From: Burkholderia ubonensis subsp. mesacidophila
GTDB taxonomy: Bacteria; Pseudomonadota; Gammaproteobacteria; Burkholderiales; Burkholderiaceae
Length of the DNA stretch: 64,000 nt
Assembly (NCBI RefSeq): GCF_002097715.1
Contig: NZ_CP020737.1
Span: forward strand, 186,001 to 250,000
Reading direction: 5' to 3'
Under the pieces are notes generated by a model that did not search any database, had not been told where the DNA came from, and was given only the letters and a program-made list of their open reading frames with translations. Position numbers and translations under genes: made by a program. Positions within the stretch are counted from its first letter, which is position 1. Every line of letters starts with the position of its first letter. Of the stretch, positions 25,604 to 36,057 are shown in pieces.

Positions 25604-26251
25604 TCAGACGTCCTTGCGGACGAGGATCGTGAATTCGTACAGGCCGTAGTCGTGCAGCAGCGCGACGTGGCGCGAATAGCGGCGCTTGCAGCGATCGAAC
25701 AGCGCGCACGGATCGGCGTAGTACAGGAGGTCCGGGCGCATGAACGGCGGATCGGAATACGACGTCAGGCAGTTGAACGCGAAGCCGCGGCGGCTCGTCG
25801 CGTGCAGCGTGTCGAGCGTCGCGTGGATGTAGTCGAGCCACGCGTCGTCGCCGTGACCGCGCCTGACGTTGAAGATGCCGGACGCGATCCCGTAGTCCGA
25901 CTCGGCCTGCGGCGTCGCGCCGACGTGAAACGCGACGTTCGCGTCGTCGCGGTAGCGCTGCCGCGCGGCGTCGACCATGTCGGACGAGATGTCGTTGCCC
26001 GCATAGGTGAAGCCGTCCGGCAACGCGCGCGCCTTCAGGAAGTCGACCAGCGCGCCGTAGCCGCAGCCGATGTCGTTCAGCGAGTGGCCGCCGGCCGCGG
26101 GCAGGATCCTGGTCAGCTGCTCGAAGCGCAGGAACTGGCCGGTTTCGCCGTTCCAGTCCACGCCGCGCGCGGTGGCGCCGTGTTCCGCCAGCCGTGCGCT
26201 GTAGTACGCGGCCACTTCCTGCAGCAGGCCGGCATGCGGGGATTCGCTCAT
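25604..26251 (-). CDS. Class I SAM-dependent methyltransferase
   Basis: A 215-residue protein with the SAM-binding motif LNDIGCGYGALVDFL at residues 58-72 and AGNDISSDMVDAARQRY as the acidic second motif. It is a stand-alone methyltransferase without a recognisable acceptor domain. It lies between the WbqC-like gene and the aminotransferase in one operon, so an O- or N-methyl group on the amino sugar glycan is the natural guess. Confidence 0.82.
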   Translation of the reverse strand: MSESPHAGLLQEVAAYYSARLAEHGATARGVDWNGETGQFLRFEQLTRILPAAGGHSLNDIGCGYGALVDFLKARALPDGFTYAGNDISSDMVDAARQRYRDDANVAFHVGATPQAESDYGIASGIFNVRRGHGDDAWLDYIHATLDTLHATSRRGFAFNCLTSYSDPPFMRPDLLYYADPCALFDRCKRRYSRHVALLHDYGLYEFTILVRKDV

Positions 26252-26261
26252 GGAGATCGCC

Positions 26262-26984
26262 TCACGCTTTCGAGGTCAGCGCGTAACGGCGCGCGTCGGG
26301 ACCGCAGTTGAACAGCACGTCGAGCACCGTCACGCCGTGGACGAAGTCGCCCCACTGCTGCGGATACTCGGGATAGGCCGGGTAGTCGAACCAGCGCACC
26401 GCCACCCCGGCGTCGGCGAACAGGTTCTCGTCCAGGTAGCTGCGCGCGGCCGGGCCCGACAGGTACTCGGTCGCGCCTGCCTGCACGCACAGGTTCAGCA
26501 GCTTCTCGGTGCGGTCGCCGTGCAGTTCGTAGTCCGAAGACGACGACACGCGCGTGTCGATCTCCAGCTGCCTGAGGATCCACGTCAGCATCGCGAGATT
26601 CAGCTCGCTCAGCATCCCGTACGTGCGGCCGAGGTACAGCGCTTCGAGTTCGTCCGCATAGCGGCCGAAGTGCGGCGCGCGCGCGTAGTTCTGCTGCAGG
26701 CGCTTCCAGTGCAGCGGCGCCCATTCGGCGCCGTCGAGCTCCGTCTCGCGGATCGACTGGTGATACTTGCCCTTCACCTTCACCGGCACGCTCAGCCATT
26801 GCACGCCCTGCGGCGTCTTGATCTGGTTGCGGTTGCGCCAGTCGCGGCGCGTGTACTGCGCGTCGTCGTAGAGGATGAACTCGTCGCAGGCGGCGATCAG
26901 GTCGAAATAGCCCTTCCACGGAATGTAGTTGGACTGGACGATCGCCACCCGCTTCGCGTCGCGGTTCATGTGCGTGACGCTCAT
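26262..26984 (-). CDS. WbqC-like family protein
   Basis: A 240-residue protein with the family signature VAIVQSNYIPWKGYFDLIAACDEFI at its N-terminus and DDAQYTRRDWRNRNQIKT after it. WbqC-like proteins are found in O-antigen and flagellin glycan loci, and their reaction is not well established; a role in acylating or modifying an amino sugar has been suggested by context. The ATG at 26984 overlaps the stop of the FAD oxidoreductase (ATGA). Confidence 0.85.
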   Translation of the reverse strand: MSVTHMNRDAKRVAIVQSNYIPWKGYFDLIAACDEFILYDDAQYTRRDWRNRNQIKTPQGVQWLSVPVKVKGKYHQSIRETELDGAEWAPLHWKRLQQNYARAPHFGRYADELEALYLGRTYGMLSELNLAMLTWILRQLEIDTRVSSSSDYELHGDRTEKLLNLCVQAGATEYLSGPAARSYLDENLFADAGVAVRWFDYPAYPEYPQQWGDFVHGVTVLDVLFNCGPDARRYALTSKA

Positions 26985-28366
26985 GCCGGAATGTGGCCGT
27001 ACCGGTACATGTCGACGAGCTCGGGCGGAATGCCCCACGCCGTTGCGCCCAGCTTGTCGTGCAGCGCCTCCAGGTCCGCGCGCATCGCGTTCTGGAGCTG
27101 TTCGACCATGCGGTTTCGCGCCGGCTCGAAATCGTGCTGGTAGGCCGCATTGATCTGATGGCGCACCGTCTTCGCGATCGCGGCCTCGCGCGTCATGTTG
27201 CGGATCAGCGGACGCTCGGGCGCGAGTTCCGCGTAGCGCGGGTCGATCGGCTCGCCGCGCATCGCCGCGACGAGGTCGCGGCACAGCACCGGCGACAGGT
27301 GGAAGCCGTCGCGCTTGGTCCCGCCGAGAATCCACAGGTCCCGCACGCTGGTTTCGCCGAACAGCGGATACAGGTCGGACGTCGTCGGCCGCCAGCCGAC
27401 GTTGACGTTGACCAGGTTCGCGCGCGAGAAGCGGGTGTTGATCTGGTCCATCGCGGACTTGAGCAGCGTGTACGCGCTGCCGGCGTGGCCATGCTCGTGC
27501 GGCACCGGGCTGATGTAGTTGCTGGCGCCGACCAGCGTGCGGTCCGGCCCGTGCGGCGCCGAATACACGCCGCACGCGAGGCCGCGGTTGGTCGTGCGCA
27601 CGCAGTGCGTGTGCACGTTCTCCGAGCTTTGCAGCTCGACGGACATGCCGATGCCGTAGAACATCCGCTGCACCGGCAGGTCGGGCAGGCTCGCCTGCAG
27701 CACGCGCGTCAGGTTGGCGCCGTTGCTGAGGATGAAGCGGTCCGCCGCGAGCACGCTGCCGTCGGACAGCCGCGCCGCGACGACGCGTCCGGCGGCGGTG
27801 TCGAGCCGCTCGACTTCGGCGTCGATGAAGCGCGCGTTGCCGGCTTGCGCGACGGATGCCGTCAGCGCGTCGAGAAACTGCTTCGGATTGACCCAGCCTT
27901 CGCGCTTCAGGAAGACCGCCTTCAGCGCGCGATAGCGCGGGTCCGGATGATAGTTCGGGATGCCTGACGGATCGACCGCCTCGCAGGGCTCCTCGAATTC
28001 ACGGCAGAACCGCTGCACGGCCGCGAAGTTCTCGTCGTCGAGCGCGTCGGTCGCCGCGTTGTTCAGCACGAAGGTGCCGAAGCCGTGCGCGACCGCGCGC
28101 TCCGGCGTGCAGATCTCGGCGAACACGGCGGGCCAGGCCGCCGTCGCGGCGCGGCTCAGCTCGAACTTGAAGCGGTCGATCGGCGTGCCGAGCGAGTCGC
28201 CTTCCAGCTCGGTGAAGGAGTTGAGCATCGCCGCCGCCGCGCGCGTCGCCGAGCCGGGCCGATGCGCGTGGCCGACGATGACGAGCTCGACGCCCGGGTC
28301 GGCCTGCTGCCATGCGCGGGCCGCCATCAGGCCGAGGATGCCGTTGCCGAGAATTGCGATTTTCAT
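26981..28366 (-). CDS. FAD-dependent oxidoreductase (DAO family)
   Basis: A 461-residue protein with the dinucleotide-binding motif GNGILG at residues 7-12, a glycine-oxidase/DAO-like body and the C-terminal FGETSVRDLWILGGTKRDGFHLSP block. DAO enzymes oxidise amines such as D-amino acids. In this operon it may oxidise or prepare an amino-linked substituent of the glycan; this is inference. The start at 28366 overlaps the end of the preceding methyltransferase (ATGA). Its presence in a flagellin glycan locus is unusual. Confidence 0.82.
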   Translation of the reverse strand: MKIAILGNGILGLMAARAWQQADPGVELVIVGHAHRPGSATRAAAAMLNSFTELEGDSLGTPIDRFKFELSRAATAAWPAVFAEICTPERAVAHGFGTFVLNNAATDALDDENFAAVQRFCREFEEPCEAVDPSGIPNYHPDPRYRALKAVFLKREGWVNPKQFLDALTASVAQAGNARFIDAEVERLDTAAGRVVAARLSDGSVLAADRFILSNGANLTRVLQASLPDLPVQRMFYGIGMSVELQSSENVHTHCVRTTNRGLACGVYSAPHGPDRTLVGASNYISPVPHEHGHAGSAYTLLKSAMDQINTRFSRANLVNVNVGWRPTTSDLYPLFGETSVRDLWILGGTKRDGFHLSPVLCRDLVAAMRGEPIDPRYAELAPERPLIRNMTREAAIAKTVRHQINAAYQHDFEPARNRMVEQLQNAMRADLEALHDKLGATAWGIPPELVDMYRYGHIPA

Positions 28367-29148
28367 TTGCGTGCGCCTCCGCCTTCGGGGAACGACAGGT
28401 AGCAGAGCGACGGATACGCCGCCGCCTTGTGGATCTGGTGCGGACGATTGCCGAGCAGGTCGCGCAGGTAATGGATGCCTTCCGCCGGCAACTGGCCGCC
28501 GCGGGTGAGCTGCCAGAACGCGACGACGCCGCCGGGCACCAGCCGCTCCATCACCGCGTCGAACGCGTGCCGGGTCGGCTCGATCACGTTCAAGTCGAAC
28601 CACGCGAGCGCGACCATCTCGCCGGGATGCGCTTCGTCGAACGCCGCCAGCGTGTCGCGGCAGTCGCCTTCCCACACGCGGTGCTTGTCATGCACGTGCC
28701 CCATCGCGTTGTTGCGCTCGTGCAGGTTCAGCAGCTTGCGCAGCAGGTCGGCGTACTCGCCGGACAGCGAGTAGGTGCCGTCGGAGAACAGCTTGCGGTC
28801 GCGCGCGTCGTTCTCGGCAAAGCCCGTGTAGCCCGTGAACGTATCGAACGCGTGAATGCGGCGCTGGAAGTTCAGCGGCTCGAGAATCGCGCGGAAGTTC
28901 TCGCACAGCACGGCGGTCTGGCCGCGCCACGTGCCCATATCGAGGATCGCGCCCGGCAGCGGCACGATCCGCTGGTACACCTCGAACGTCGCCAGGATGC
29001 GCGCGAGGAGCGAGCCGCGCACGAACAGGCCGAGCGAGCGTTCCAGTTCCTCGCGCGTCGCAGGATAGGTCTGCATCAGGTCGAACAGTTCGCGGCGCGC
29101 CGCGAGCTGATCGCCGTCTGCGTTGGTGATGATCGCTGATTCGTGCAT
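28363..29148 (-). CDS. Macrocin-O-methyltransferase (TylF)-like methyltransferase
   Basis: A 261-residue protein with the TylF-type motif ILDMGTWRGQTAVL (residues 68-81), IHAFDTFTGYTG and ALAWFDLNVIEPT. These are typical of TylF/cephalosporin-hydroxylase-like methyltransferases that act on sugars. The start at 29148 (MHESAIITN) is chosen because GGAG lies eight bases upstream. It is the first gene of the minus-strand glycan operon and would methylate a sugar hydroxyl. Confidence 0.83.
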   Translation of the reverse strand: MHESAIITNADGDQLAARRELFDLMQTYPATREELERSLGLFVRGSLLARILATFEVYQRIVPLPGAILDMGTWRGQTAVLCENFRAILEPLNFQRRIHAFDTFTGYTGFAENDARDRKLFSDGTYSLSGEYADLLRKLLNLHERNNAMGHVHDKHRVWEGDCRDTLAAFDEAHPGEMVALAWFDLNVIEPTRHAFDAVMERLVPGGVVAFWQLTRGGQLPAEGIHYLRDLLGNRPHQIHKAAAYPSLCYLSFPEGGGARK

Positions 29149-29616
29149 ACACAAGGCTCCAGGCACAAAGGGTGAGACCGGACGAACGCGTGAGCGCCGC
29201 GGCGACATCGGGTGCGCGGCTGTCCGCACGGCGCAAGTCGGACATCTTTCTACGATCAAGTCTATCGACCGCCGCCAGGATCGAATGTCGGATTAGCGGC
29301 CCATTTCACCCCGCATTTCGATGGATGCGCGGGCGTTCGGCGCGGTTTTCGGCGGGCTTGCAGTCGCGGGAATTACGACCAATTCCGGCGCCTGATCGCC
29401 GGATTGGAACGCGATGCGCGCGGAGAGAATTCGGACACGTCGGAGACTGTCCGTGCGTGGCGCCGCACCCCGGCCTTGCGGTACTGCGACCGGATGACGC
29501 GCCGCCGACGTGACCGACTCACCTGCGCCCGTCGACTGGAGAGGGTTCAGGACCTTATCGAACGCGGCGCCGGCCGCGTTTCGAACCCCGTATTGGCTAG
29601 CAGGACGACAGATCTC
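29149..29616. other. Divergent promoter region of the glycosylation island
   Basis: There are 468 bases without a gene between the two divergent operons. It contains a perfect inverted repeat at 29561-29580 (arms AACGCGGC / GCCGCGTT, 4-base spacer), 36 bases upstream of the first OGT gene. No -35/-10 pair stood out. Both operons are probably controlled from here. Confidence 0.5.
29561..29580. repeat. Inverted repeat upstream of the first OGT-like gene
   Basis: AACGCGGC, GCCG, GCCGCGTT: perfect 8-base arms, followed by TTCGAA-like sequence. It may be an operator or an mRNA leader hairpin. Confidence 0.35.
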
Positions 29617-31404
29617 ATGATGCCCATTTCCCCCGCCACCGCCACGATCGAACACGCGCTGGCGCACCATCAGGCCGACCGGCTCGAAGAGGCCGAGACC
29701 TTGTACCGGCAGATCCTCGACATCGATCCCCGGCATGCGGACGCGCTTCACCTCCTCGGCCTGATCGGCCATCAGTACGGTCGCTATCAGGAGGCGTCCA
29801 GCCTGATCATGGCGGCGATCGAGATCAAGCCCGACGCGATCTACTACTACAACCTCGGCAACGTGATGCAGGCGGACAACCGCCATTCCGCCGCCGCCGA
29901 GTGCTTCCGCCTCGCGACCGAGCTGCGGCCCGACTACGTCGACGCGTACAACAACCTCGGCAACGCGCAGCGGCTCGCCGGCGACGCCCGCGCGGCCGTC
30001 GATGCGTTCTGCAAGGCCATCTCGCTGAAGGCGGACAACGCCCAGGCCTACAACAACCTTGCGAACGCGCTGTTCGACCTGAACGAGATTCCGGCCGCGC
30101 TCGAGGCGTACCAGCACGCGGTCGCGCTGCGTCCCGACCTGCCGGAGCCGCGCAGCAACCTGCTGTTCGCGAGCCACTGCAGCGAGGCGTTCGACCACGA
30201 CGCGTATCTCGCCGAGGCCGCGCGCTACGACGAACTCGTCACGCGGCGCGCGAAGCCGTGGACGGACTGGCTCGTCGACCTGACCGCCCGCGTCGGGCGA
30301 CCGCTCAAGGTCGGCATCGTGTCGGGCGACCTGAAGTCGCATCCGGTCGGCTATTTCATCGAGAGCATGCTGAAGCATCTTGATGCGAACCGGGTCGAGA
30401 TGCATGCGTACCCGACGCGCGACGTCGAGGACGACGTCACCGCCCGCATCAAGCCCTATTTCTCGACGTGGACCTGCATCGCCGGCCTGAGCGACGAAGC
30501 GGCCGCCGCAAGGATTCGCGCGGACCGCATCGACGTGCTGCTCGACGCGGCGGGCCACACGATCTACAACCGCCTGCCGCTGTTCGCGTGGAAGGCGGCG
30601 CCGCTGCAGGCGAGCTGGCCCGGCTACTTCGCGAGCACCGGCGTGCGCGCGATCGACTACGTGATCGGCGACCGCTACGTGCTGCCGCCCGCCGAGGCCG
30701 CGCATTTCACCGAGCGGCCGTGGCATCTGCCGGACAGCTATCTGTGCTTCACGCCGCCGGCCGATGCGATCGACGTCGGCGCGTTGCCGATGCTCGCGAA
30801 CGGCCATCCGACCTTCGGCTATTTCGGCAAGCTCGCGAAGATCACCGATCGCGTCGTCGCGGTCTGGTCGCGCGTGCTGCAGGCGGTCGCGGGCGCGAAG
30901 CTGTTCGTGAAGGCGGAGCATCTCGACGATCCGCGCGAACAGCAGGCGCTCGCCGAGCGCTTCGCGGCGCACGGCATCGACGCGCAGCGCCTGATCCTCG
31001 AAGGCCGTTCGCCGCGCGCCGAGTACCTGGCCGCGTACCGGCGCGTCGACCTGATGCTGAGCCCGTTCCCGTACCCGGGCGGCACGACGACCGCCGAAGC
31101 GCTGTGGATGGGCGTGCCCGTGCTGTGCCGGCGCGGCGAGCGCTTCCTGTCGCACATCGCCGAGAGCCTGCTGCACGCGGCGCGCCTGCCCGAATGGATC
31201 GCGGACGACGACGACGCGTACGTCGCGAAGGCCGTGGCGCAGATCGGCAAGCCCGCCGAGCTGGCGGTGCTGCGCACGACGCTGCGCGCGCAGCTGCTCG
31301 CGTCGCCGCTGTGCGATGCGCCCCGCTTCGCGCGCCACTTCGAGGACGCGCTGCACGGCATGTGGGCGCGCCACGTCGAAGCCGCGCCGGAAGCCGCCGC
31401 GTGA
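29617..31404 (+). CDS. TPR / SPINDLY-OGT (GT41) transferase 1
   Basis: A 595-residue protein. Tetratricopeptide repeats fill residues 10-180 ([20 protein letters not shown] and similar). A GT41 catalytic region follows from about residue 228, with [16 protein letters not shown] (His242), [20 protein letters not shown] and the nucleotide-sugar site [20 protein letters not shown]41 enzymes add a sugar to Ser/Thr of proteins. Next to fliC it is most likely a flagellin O-glycosyltransferase. ATG codons at 29617 and 29620 are both possible starts. Its GTGA stop overlap couples it to the next gene. Confidence 0.88.
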   Translation: MMPISPATATIEHALAHHQADRLEEAETLYRQILDIDPRHADALHLLGLIGHQYGRYQEASSLIMAAIEIKPDAIYYYNLGNVMQADNRHSAAAECFRLATELRPDYVDAYNNLGNAQRLAGDARAAVDAFCKAISLKADNAQAYNNLANALFDLNEIPAALEAYQHAVALRPDLPEPRSNLLFASHCSEAFDHDAYLAEAARYDELVTRRAKPWTDWLVDLTARVGRPLKVGIVSGDLKSHPVGYFIESMLKHLDANRVEMHAYPTRDVEDDVTARIKPYFSTWTCIAGLSDEAAAARIRADRIDVLLDAAGHTIYNRLPLFAWKAAPLQASWPGYFASTGVRAIDYVIGDRYVLPPAEAAHFTERPWHLPDSYLCFTPPADAIDVGALPMLANGHPTFGYFGKLAKITDRVVAVWSRVLQAVAGAKLFVKAEHLDDPREQQALAERFAAHGIDAQRLILEGRSPRAEYLAAYRRVDLMLSPFPYPGGTTTAEALWMGVPVLCRRGERFLSHIAESLLHAARLPEWIADDDDAYVAKAVAQIGKPAELAVLRTTLRAQLLASPLCDAPRFARHFEDALHGMWARHVEAAPEAAA

Positions 31405-32342
31405 ACGGCGCCTCGATCCTGATCACCGGCGGCGCGGGCTTTCTCGGCTCGCACCTGTGCGAGCGCCTCGTGAGCGCCGGCCACGACGTGATGTGCGTGG
31501 ACAACTTCCACACCGGCAGCAAGCGGAACGTCGCGCACCTGATCGGCCGCGTGAATTTCGAGGTGATCCGTCACGACGTGTGGCTGCCGCTGTACGTCGA
31601 GGCGGACCGCGTGTTCAACATGGCGTGCCCCGCGAGCCCGGTCCACTACCAGAGCGACCCAGTGTCGACTGTGAAGACGGCCGTGCTCGGCGCGATCAAC
31701 ATGCTCGGCCTCGCGAAGCGCTGCGGCGCACGCATCCTGCAGGCGTCGACGAGCGAGGTGTACGGCGACGCACAGCAGCATCCGCAGCAGGAGAGCTACT
31801 GGGGCAACGTCAACCCGAACGGGCCGCGCGCGTGCTACGACGAAGGCAAGCGCTGCGCGGAAACGCTGTTCTTCGACTATCACCGGCAGCACGGCGTCGA
31901 CATCCGCGTGGTGCGGATCTTCAACACCTACGGCCCGCGCATGCGCGCCGACGACGGCCGCGTCGTGTCGAACTTCATCATGCAGGCGCTGCGCGGCGAG
32001 CCGATCACGCTGTACGGCGACGGCAGCCAGACGCGCTCGTTCTGCTACGTCGACGATCTCGTCGAGGGGCTGCTGCGGATGATGGACCAGGACGACGACA
32101 CCGGCCCGATGAACCTCGGCAACCCGAGCGAGATCACGATCCGCGAGCTGGCCGAGTGCGTGCTGCGCCTGACCGGCTCGAAAAGCCGCATCGAATACCG
32201 CCCGCTGCCGACCGACGATCCGCTGCAGCGCCGGCCCGACATCGGCCGCGCGCGCCAGCGGCTCGACTGGCAGCCGGGCGTCCAGCTCGAGGACGGCCTG
32301 AAGGAAACGATCGCCTACTTCCGCAACCTGGTGAAAGCATGA
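31401..32342 (+). CDS. UDP-glucuronate decarboxylase (UDP-xylose synthase)-like SDR
   Basis: A 313-residue extended SDR enzyme. The NAD motif TGGAGFLG is at residues 9-16. The catalytic set is TSEVYG with Tyr146 and Lys150 in CYDEGK. The stretches [10 protein letters not shown] and [12 protein letters not shown] are distinctive of UDP-xylose synthases rather than of other epimerases. It would turn UDP-glucuronate to UDP-xylose or a 4-keto-pentose. The GTG at 31401 overlaps the previous stop. It may supply a pentose donor to one of the GT41 enzymes. Confidence 0.85.
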   Translation: MNGASILITGGAGFLGSHLCERLVSAGHDVMCVDNFHTGSKRNVAHLIGRVNFEVIRHDVWLPLYVEADRVFNMACPASPVHYQSDPVSTVKTAVLGAINMLGLAKRCGARILQASTSEVYGDAQQHPQQESYWGNVNPNGPRACYDEGKRCAETLFFDYHRQHGVDIRVVRIFNTYGPRMRADDGRVVSNFIMQALRGEPITLYGDGSQTRSFCYVDDLVEGLLRMMDQDDDTGPMNLGNPSEITIRELAECVLRLTGSKSRIEYRPLPTDDPLQRRPDIGRARQRLDWQPGVQLEDGLKETIAYFRNLVKA

Positions 32343-33544
32343 GTCCTGACCTGATCGACGCGGCCTGCCCCGTCTGTGCGCACGCGGTCGCCGCGCCGTT
32401 CTTCGACGCCGGCGCGCACACGCTGGCGACGCTCGCGTGGCCGGATTCCGCGGCAAGCGCGCGTGCGCTGCCGCGCCACCCGCTCGAGTTCGTGCAATGC
32501 CCGCGGTGCTCGCACGTGTGGAATCACCGCTTCCATTACGACGCGATTCCGTACCAGAGTAATCCGAACCGGATGTTCAACAACGGCGGCATCTGGAAGG
32601 GCCATCTGGCGGCCACGCGCGACCTGCTGCTCGGCAGCCTGTCCGCTGCGCCCACCGTCGTCGAGATCGGCTGCGGCGAAGCGCACTTCGTGCGCGGCCT
32701 CGCGCAGGCGAGCGATGGCGGGCGCTTCATCGGCTTCGATCCGAACGCGAGCGTCGGCACCGGCAACGGCATCGAGTTCCATGCGCGGCTGTTCGAGCCG
32801 CTCGCCGACATGGCCGAATTCCGGCCCGACGCGATCGTGATCCGCCACGTGCTCGAACACCTGACCGAGCCGGCGAAGCTCGTCGAGCAGCTCGCGTGGG
32901 GCGCGGCGAGCCAGCCGAACCCGTGCTGGCTGTTCGCGGAGGTGCCGTGCATCGACCGCGTGTTCGAGACCGAGCGGCTCGCGGATTTCTTCTACGAGCA
33001 CGTGTCGCAGTTCACGACCGAATCGTTCCGCGCGCTGATGGCGCGCGCCGGCGAGATCGTCACGCTCGCGCACGGCTACGACGGCGAAGTCGTCTATGCG
33101 CTGGTCCGGCTCGGCGTGCCGGCGCCGCTGCGCGCGCGCGCGGGCGCGGCGGCGCGCTTCGCGGCCCGCACGGTCGAGCATCGCGCGGGCATCGCGCAGC
33201 AGCTCGCCGAGCTGGCGGCGTCGGGCCGGCGGGTCGCGATCTGGGGCGGCACCGGCAAGGCGGCGGCGTTCATCCATCACTTCGACGCCGATGCGGGCCG
33301 CTTCCCGCTCGTCGTCGATTCCGATCCCGACAAGGTCGGCACCTACGTGCCGGGCACCGGGCAGCAGATCGTGTTCCGCGATGCGCTGAAAGCCGCGCCG
33401 GCCGACGTGATCATCATCCCGACCCAGTGGCGCGCGCGCGACATCGTCGCCGAGATGGCCCGCGAAGGGATCGCGGCGCCGGCCGTGATGATCGAGCACG
33501 GCGGCAGGCTGATCGATTTCGGACGCGACCCGCATCCGTATTGA
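32339..33544 (+). CDS. Zinc-ribbon sugar C-methyltransferase-like protein
   Basis: A 401-residue protein with three parts: an N-terminal zinc-binding region (Cys10, Cys13, Cys54, Cys57 in CPVC and CPRC), a SAM-binding domain ([11 protein letters not shown] at 107-117, [11 protein letters not shown]) and a C-terminal Rossmann-like domain ([15 protein letters not shown]). This is the layout of sugar C-methyltransferases such as TylC3/NovU. It would methylate a keto-sugar carbon. ATGA overlap with the preceding gene indicates one operon. Confidence 0.82.
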   Translation: MSPDLIDAACPVCAHAVAAPFFDAGAHTLATLAWPDSAASARALPRHPLEFVQCPRCSHVWNHRFHYDAIPYQSNPNRMFNNGGIWKGHLAATRDLLLGSLSAAPTVVEIGCGEAHFVRGLAQASDGGRFIGFDPNASVGTGNGIEFHARLFEPLADMAEFRPDAIVIRHVLEHLTEPAKLVEQLAWGAASQPNPCWLFAEVPCIDRVFETERLADFFYEHVSQFTTESFRALMARAGEIVTLAHGYDGEVVYALVRLGVPAPLRARAGAAARFAARTVEHRAGIAQQLAELAASGRRVAIWGGTGKAAAFIHHFDADAGRFPLVVDSDPDKVGTYVPGTGQQIVFRDALKAAPADVIIIPTQWRARDIVAEMAREGIAAPAVMIEHGGRLIDFGRDPHPY

Positions 33545-33558
33545 GCACGGCGGACGAG

Positions 33559-36057
33559 ATGGACAGCATCGGACAGGCGTTGCAGGCGGCGCTCGCGCAT
33601 CATCAGGCGGGGCGTCTCGCCGAAGCGAAGACGCTGTACGACGCGATCCTCACCGCACAGCCGGGCCAGCCGGACGCGCTGCATTTCCTCGGGCTGCTCG
33701 CATGCCAGCTCAAGCAGTACGACGCGGGGCTCGCGTTGATGCAGCAATCGCTCGTCGAGCGGCCGGACGCGTCGTACTTCAACAACCTCGGCAACATGCT
33801 GCGCGAATGCGGGCGGCTCGACGACGCGATCGCCCACTATCGCCGCGCGGTGGCGCTGCGGCCGGACTATCCGGAAGCGCACAACAACCTCGGCAACGCG
33901 CTGCGCGATGCGCGCGACCCGGCGGCCGCGATGACGAGCTGCGCGCGCGCGATCGAGCTGCGTCCCGGCTATGCGGAGGCGTACAACAACCTCGGCAACG
34001 CGCTGCAGGATCTGGGCGAGCAAGATGCGGCGGCCGCGAGCTACGGCAAGGCGGTCGCGCATCACCCGCAGTACGCGGAGGCGTACAGCAATCTCGGCAA
34101 CGTGCTGCGCACGCAGGACAAGCTCGACGCGGCGGCCGACGCCTATCGCCGCGCGCTCGCGCTGCAGCCGGGGCTGCACGCCGCGCGTCACGGCCTCGGC
34201 CTCGTGCAGTGGTCGCAGGGCGCGCTGAACGATGCGTTGACCACGTTGCGCATCGCGGCGCAAAGCGGCGATGCGAGCGTCCACAACAATCTCGCCGGCC
34301 TGCTGCGCGACATCGGCGACCTTGACGGCGCCGCCGCGCACTATGCCCGGGCGATCGAACTGGACGCGTCGATGGCGGCCGCGCACGCGAACCTCAGCGG
34401 CGTGCGCCGCCGGCAGATGCGCTACGCGGAAGCGCTCGCGCATGCGCTCGACGCGATCCGGCTTGCGCCGGACCTGGCCGACGCGCACAACAACGCGGGC
34501 AACGCGTATCACGGGCTGGAGCGGCTCGACGCCGCGCAGGCCAGCTATCGCACGGCTGTCGCCCTGAACCCGGCGGACGCCGGCGCGAACCACAACCTGT
34601 CGGTCGTGCTGCTCAAGCTGAACCGGCTCGACGAAGCGCTCGTGTATTGCCGGCGCGCGCTGGACGCCGGCGCGCCGAGCGCAGCGATGCACATCAACCT
34701 CGGCGACATCCTGCGCGCGCAGGGCAACGTCGACGCGGCGGTCCCGGCCTATCGCGACGCGCTTGCGCTGGTGCACGACGACGCCGGCGACGCCGCGGCG
34801 GAAGTGCTGGGCCGGCTGCTGTTCAGCGCGGCGGCGTCCGCGTGCGTGAGCCCGGCCGACTACCTGGACGACGCGCGGCGCTACGGCCGGCACCTGGCCG
34901 CGCGCTCGACGCGCTACGCGCACGATCCGCGCGAGCGGGCTGCGCGCGCGCAAGGGCGCCCGCTGCGCGTGGGCTTCGTGTCGGGCGACCTGCGCCAGCA
35001 TCCGGTCGGCATCTTCCTGGAAAGCGTGCTCGGGTACGTCGACCGCACGCGCATCGACCTGCGCGTGTACGTGACGCTGGACGAGGAAGACGCGATCACC
35101 GCGCGACTGAAGCCGCACGTATGCGGCTGGCGCTCGATCGCCGGGCTCGCGCCGGAGGCGGCCGCGCGGATGATTTACGACGACGGCATCGACGTCCTCG
35201 TCGACCTCGCCGGCCATACGCAAGCGAGCGGGATCGCCGTGTTCGGCTGGAAGCCCACGCCGGTGCAGGCGAGCTGGCTCGGCTTTTTCGCGTCGACCGG
35301 CTGCGACGCGATCGACTACTTCATCGGCGATGCCTACACGCTGCCGGCCGCCGAGGCGCATCACTTCGTCGAGCAGCCGTGGCGGCTGCCGGACAGCTGG
35401 CTGTGCTTCACGCCGCCCCCGTACGACGTCGAGGTCGGCCCGCTGCCGATGGCGGCGCGTGGCTATCCGACGTTCGGCTGCTTCGGCAAGCTCGTGAAGA
35501 TCGGCGACGACGTCGTGCGTGCGTGGTCGCGGCTGCTGCATGAACTGCCGGCGGCGCGGCTGCTGCTCAAGGCGCAGGAGCTCGACCGCGCGAGCGTGCG
35601 CGACGCGACCGCCGCGCGCTTCGCGCGGCACGGCATCGACGCGGCCCGGCTCGAATTCGAGGGCGCGACGCCGCGCGCCGAGTATTTCACCGCATACCAG
35701 CGCATCGACGTCGCGCTGAGCCCGTTCCCGTACCCGGGCGGCACGACCACGGCCGAGGCGCTGTGGATGGGCGTGCCGGTGCTCGGCATGAAGGGCGCTC
35801 GCTTCGTCACGCACATCTGCGAAAGCCTGCTGCACGCGGCGGGGATGGGCGACTGGATCGCGGACGACGAGGACGCTTACGTCGCGAAGGCGATCGCGGC
35901 GGTGCGCGACCGCGAGCGGCTCGCCGCGCTGCGCGCCGGGCTGCGCGCACAGGTGCTCGCGTCGCCGCTGTGCGACGCGCGCCGGTTCGCGGCGCATCTC
36001 GAAGCGGCGTTCCTCGGTATGTGGCAACGCTATACGGACACGACAAACGAAGCATGA
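33559..36057 (+). CDS. TPR / SPINDLY-OGT (GT41) transferase 2
   Basis: An 832-residue protein with about twelve TPR units over residues 1-430. Several are near-identical [19 protein letters not shown] repeats. A GT41 catalytic part starts near residue 470 ([54 protein letters not shown]). The start is the ATG at 33559; a TTG at 33541 overlapping the previous stop is possible. Its first 600 bases are almost the same as those of the next gene. Probable role: O-glycosylation of flagellin. Confidence 0.87.
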   Translation: MDSIGQALQAALAHHQAGRLAEAKTLYDAILTAQPGQPDALHFLGLLACQLKQYDAGLALMQQSLVERPDASYFNNLGNMLRECGRLDDAIAHYRRAVALRPDYPEAHNNLGNALRDARDPAAAMTSCARAIELRPGYAEAYNNLGNALQDLGEQDAAAASYGKAVAHHPQYAEAYSNLGNVLRTQDKLDAAADAYRRALALQPGLHAARHGLGLVQWSQGALNDALTTLRIAAQSGDASVHNNLAGLLRDIGDLDGAAAHYARAIELDASMAAAHANLSGVRRRQMRYAEALAHALDAIRLAPDLADAHNNAGNAYHGLERLDAAQASYRTAVALNPADAGANHNLSVVLLKLNRLDEALVYCRRALDAGAPSAAMHINLGDILRAQGNVDAAVPAYRDALALVHDDAGDAAAEVLGRLLFSAAASACVSPADYLDDARRYGRHLAARSTRYAHDPRERAARAQGRPLRVGFVSGDLRQHPVGIFLESVLGYVDRTRIDLRVYVTLDEEDAITARLKPHVCGWRSIAGLAPEAAARMIYDDGIDVLVDLAGHTQASGIAVFGWKPTPVQASWLGFFASTGCDAIDYFIGDAYTLPAAEAHHFVEQPWRLPDSWLCFTPPPYDVEVGPLPMAARGYPTFGCFGKLVKIGDDVVRAWSRLLHELPAARLLLKAQELDRASVRDATAARFARHGIDAARLEFEGATPRAEYFTAYQRIDVALSPFPYPGGTTTAEALWMGVPVLGMKGARFVTHICESLLHAAGMGDWIADDEDAYVAKAIAAVRDRERLAALRAGLRAQVLASPLCDARRFAAHLEAAFLGMWQRYTDTTNEA
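33581..34177 (+). repeat. Near-identical ~600-bp direct repeat, copy A
   Basis: Bases 33581-34177 match 36076-36672 with about ten differences by eye (offset 2495). It covers the N-terminal TPR region of transferase 2. Sequence on both sides of the match is much more diverged. Confidence 0.9.
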
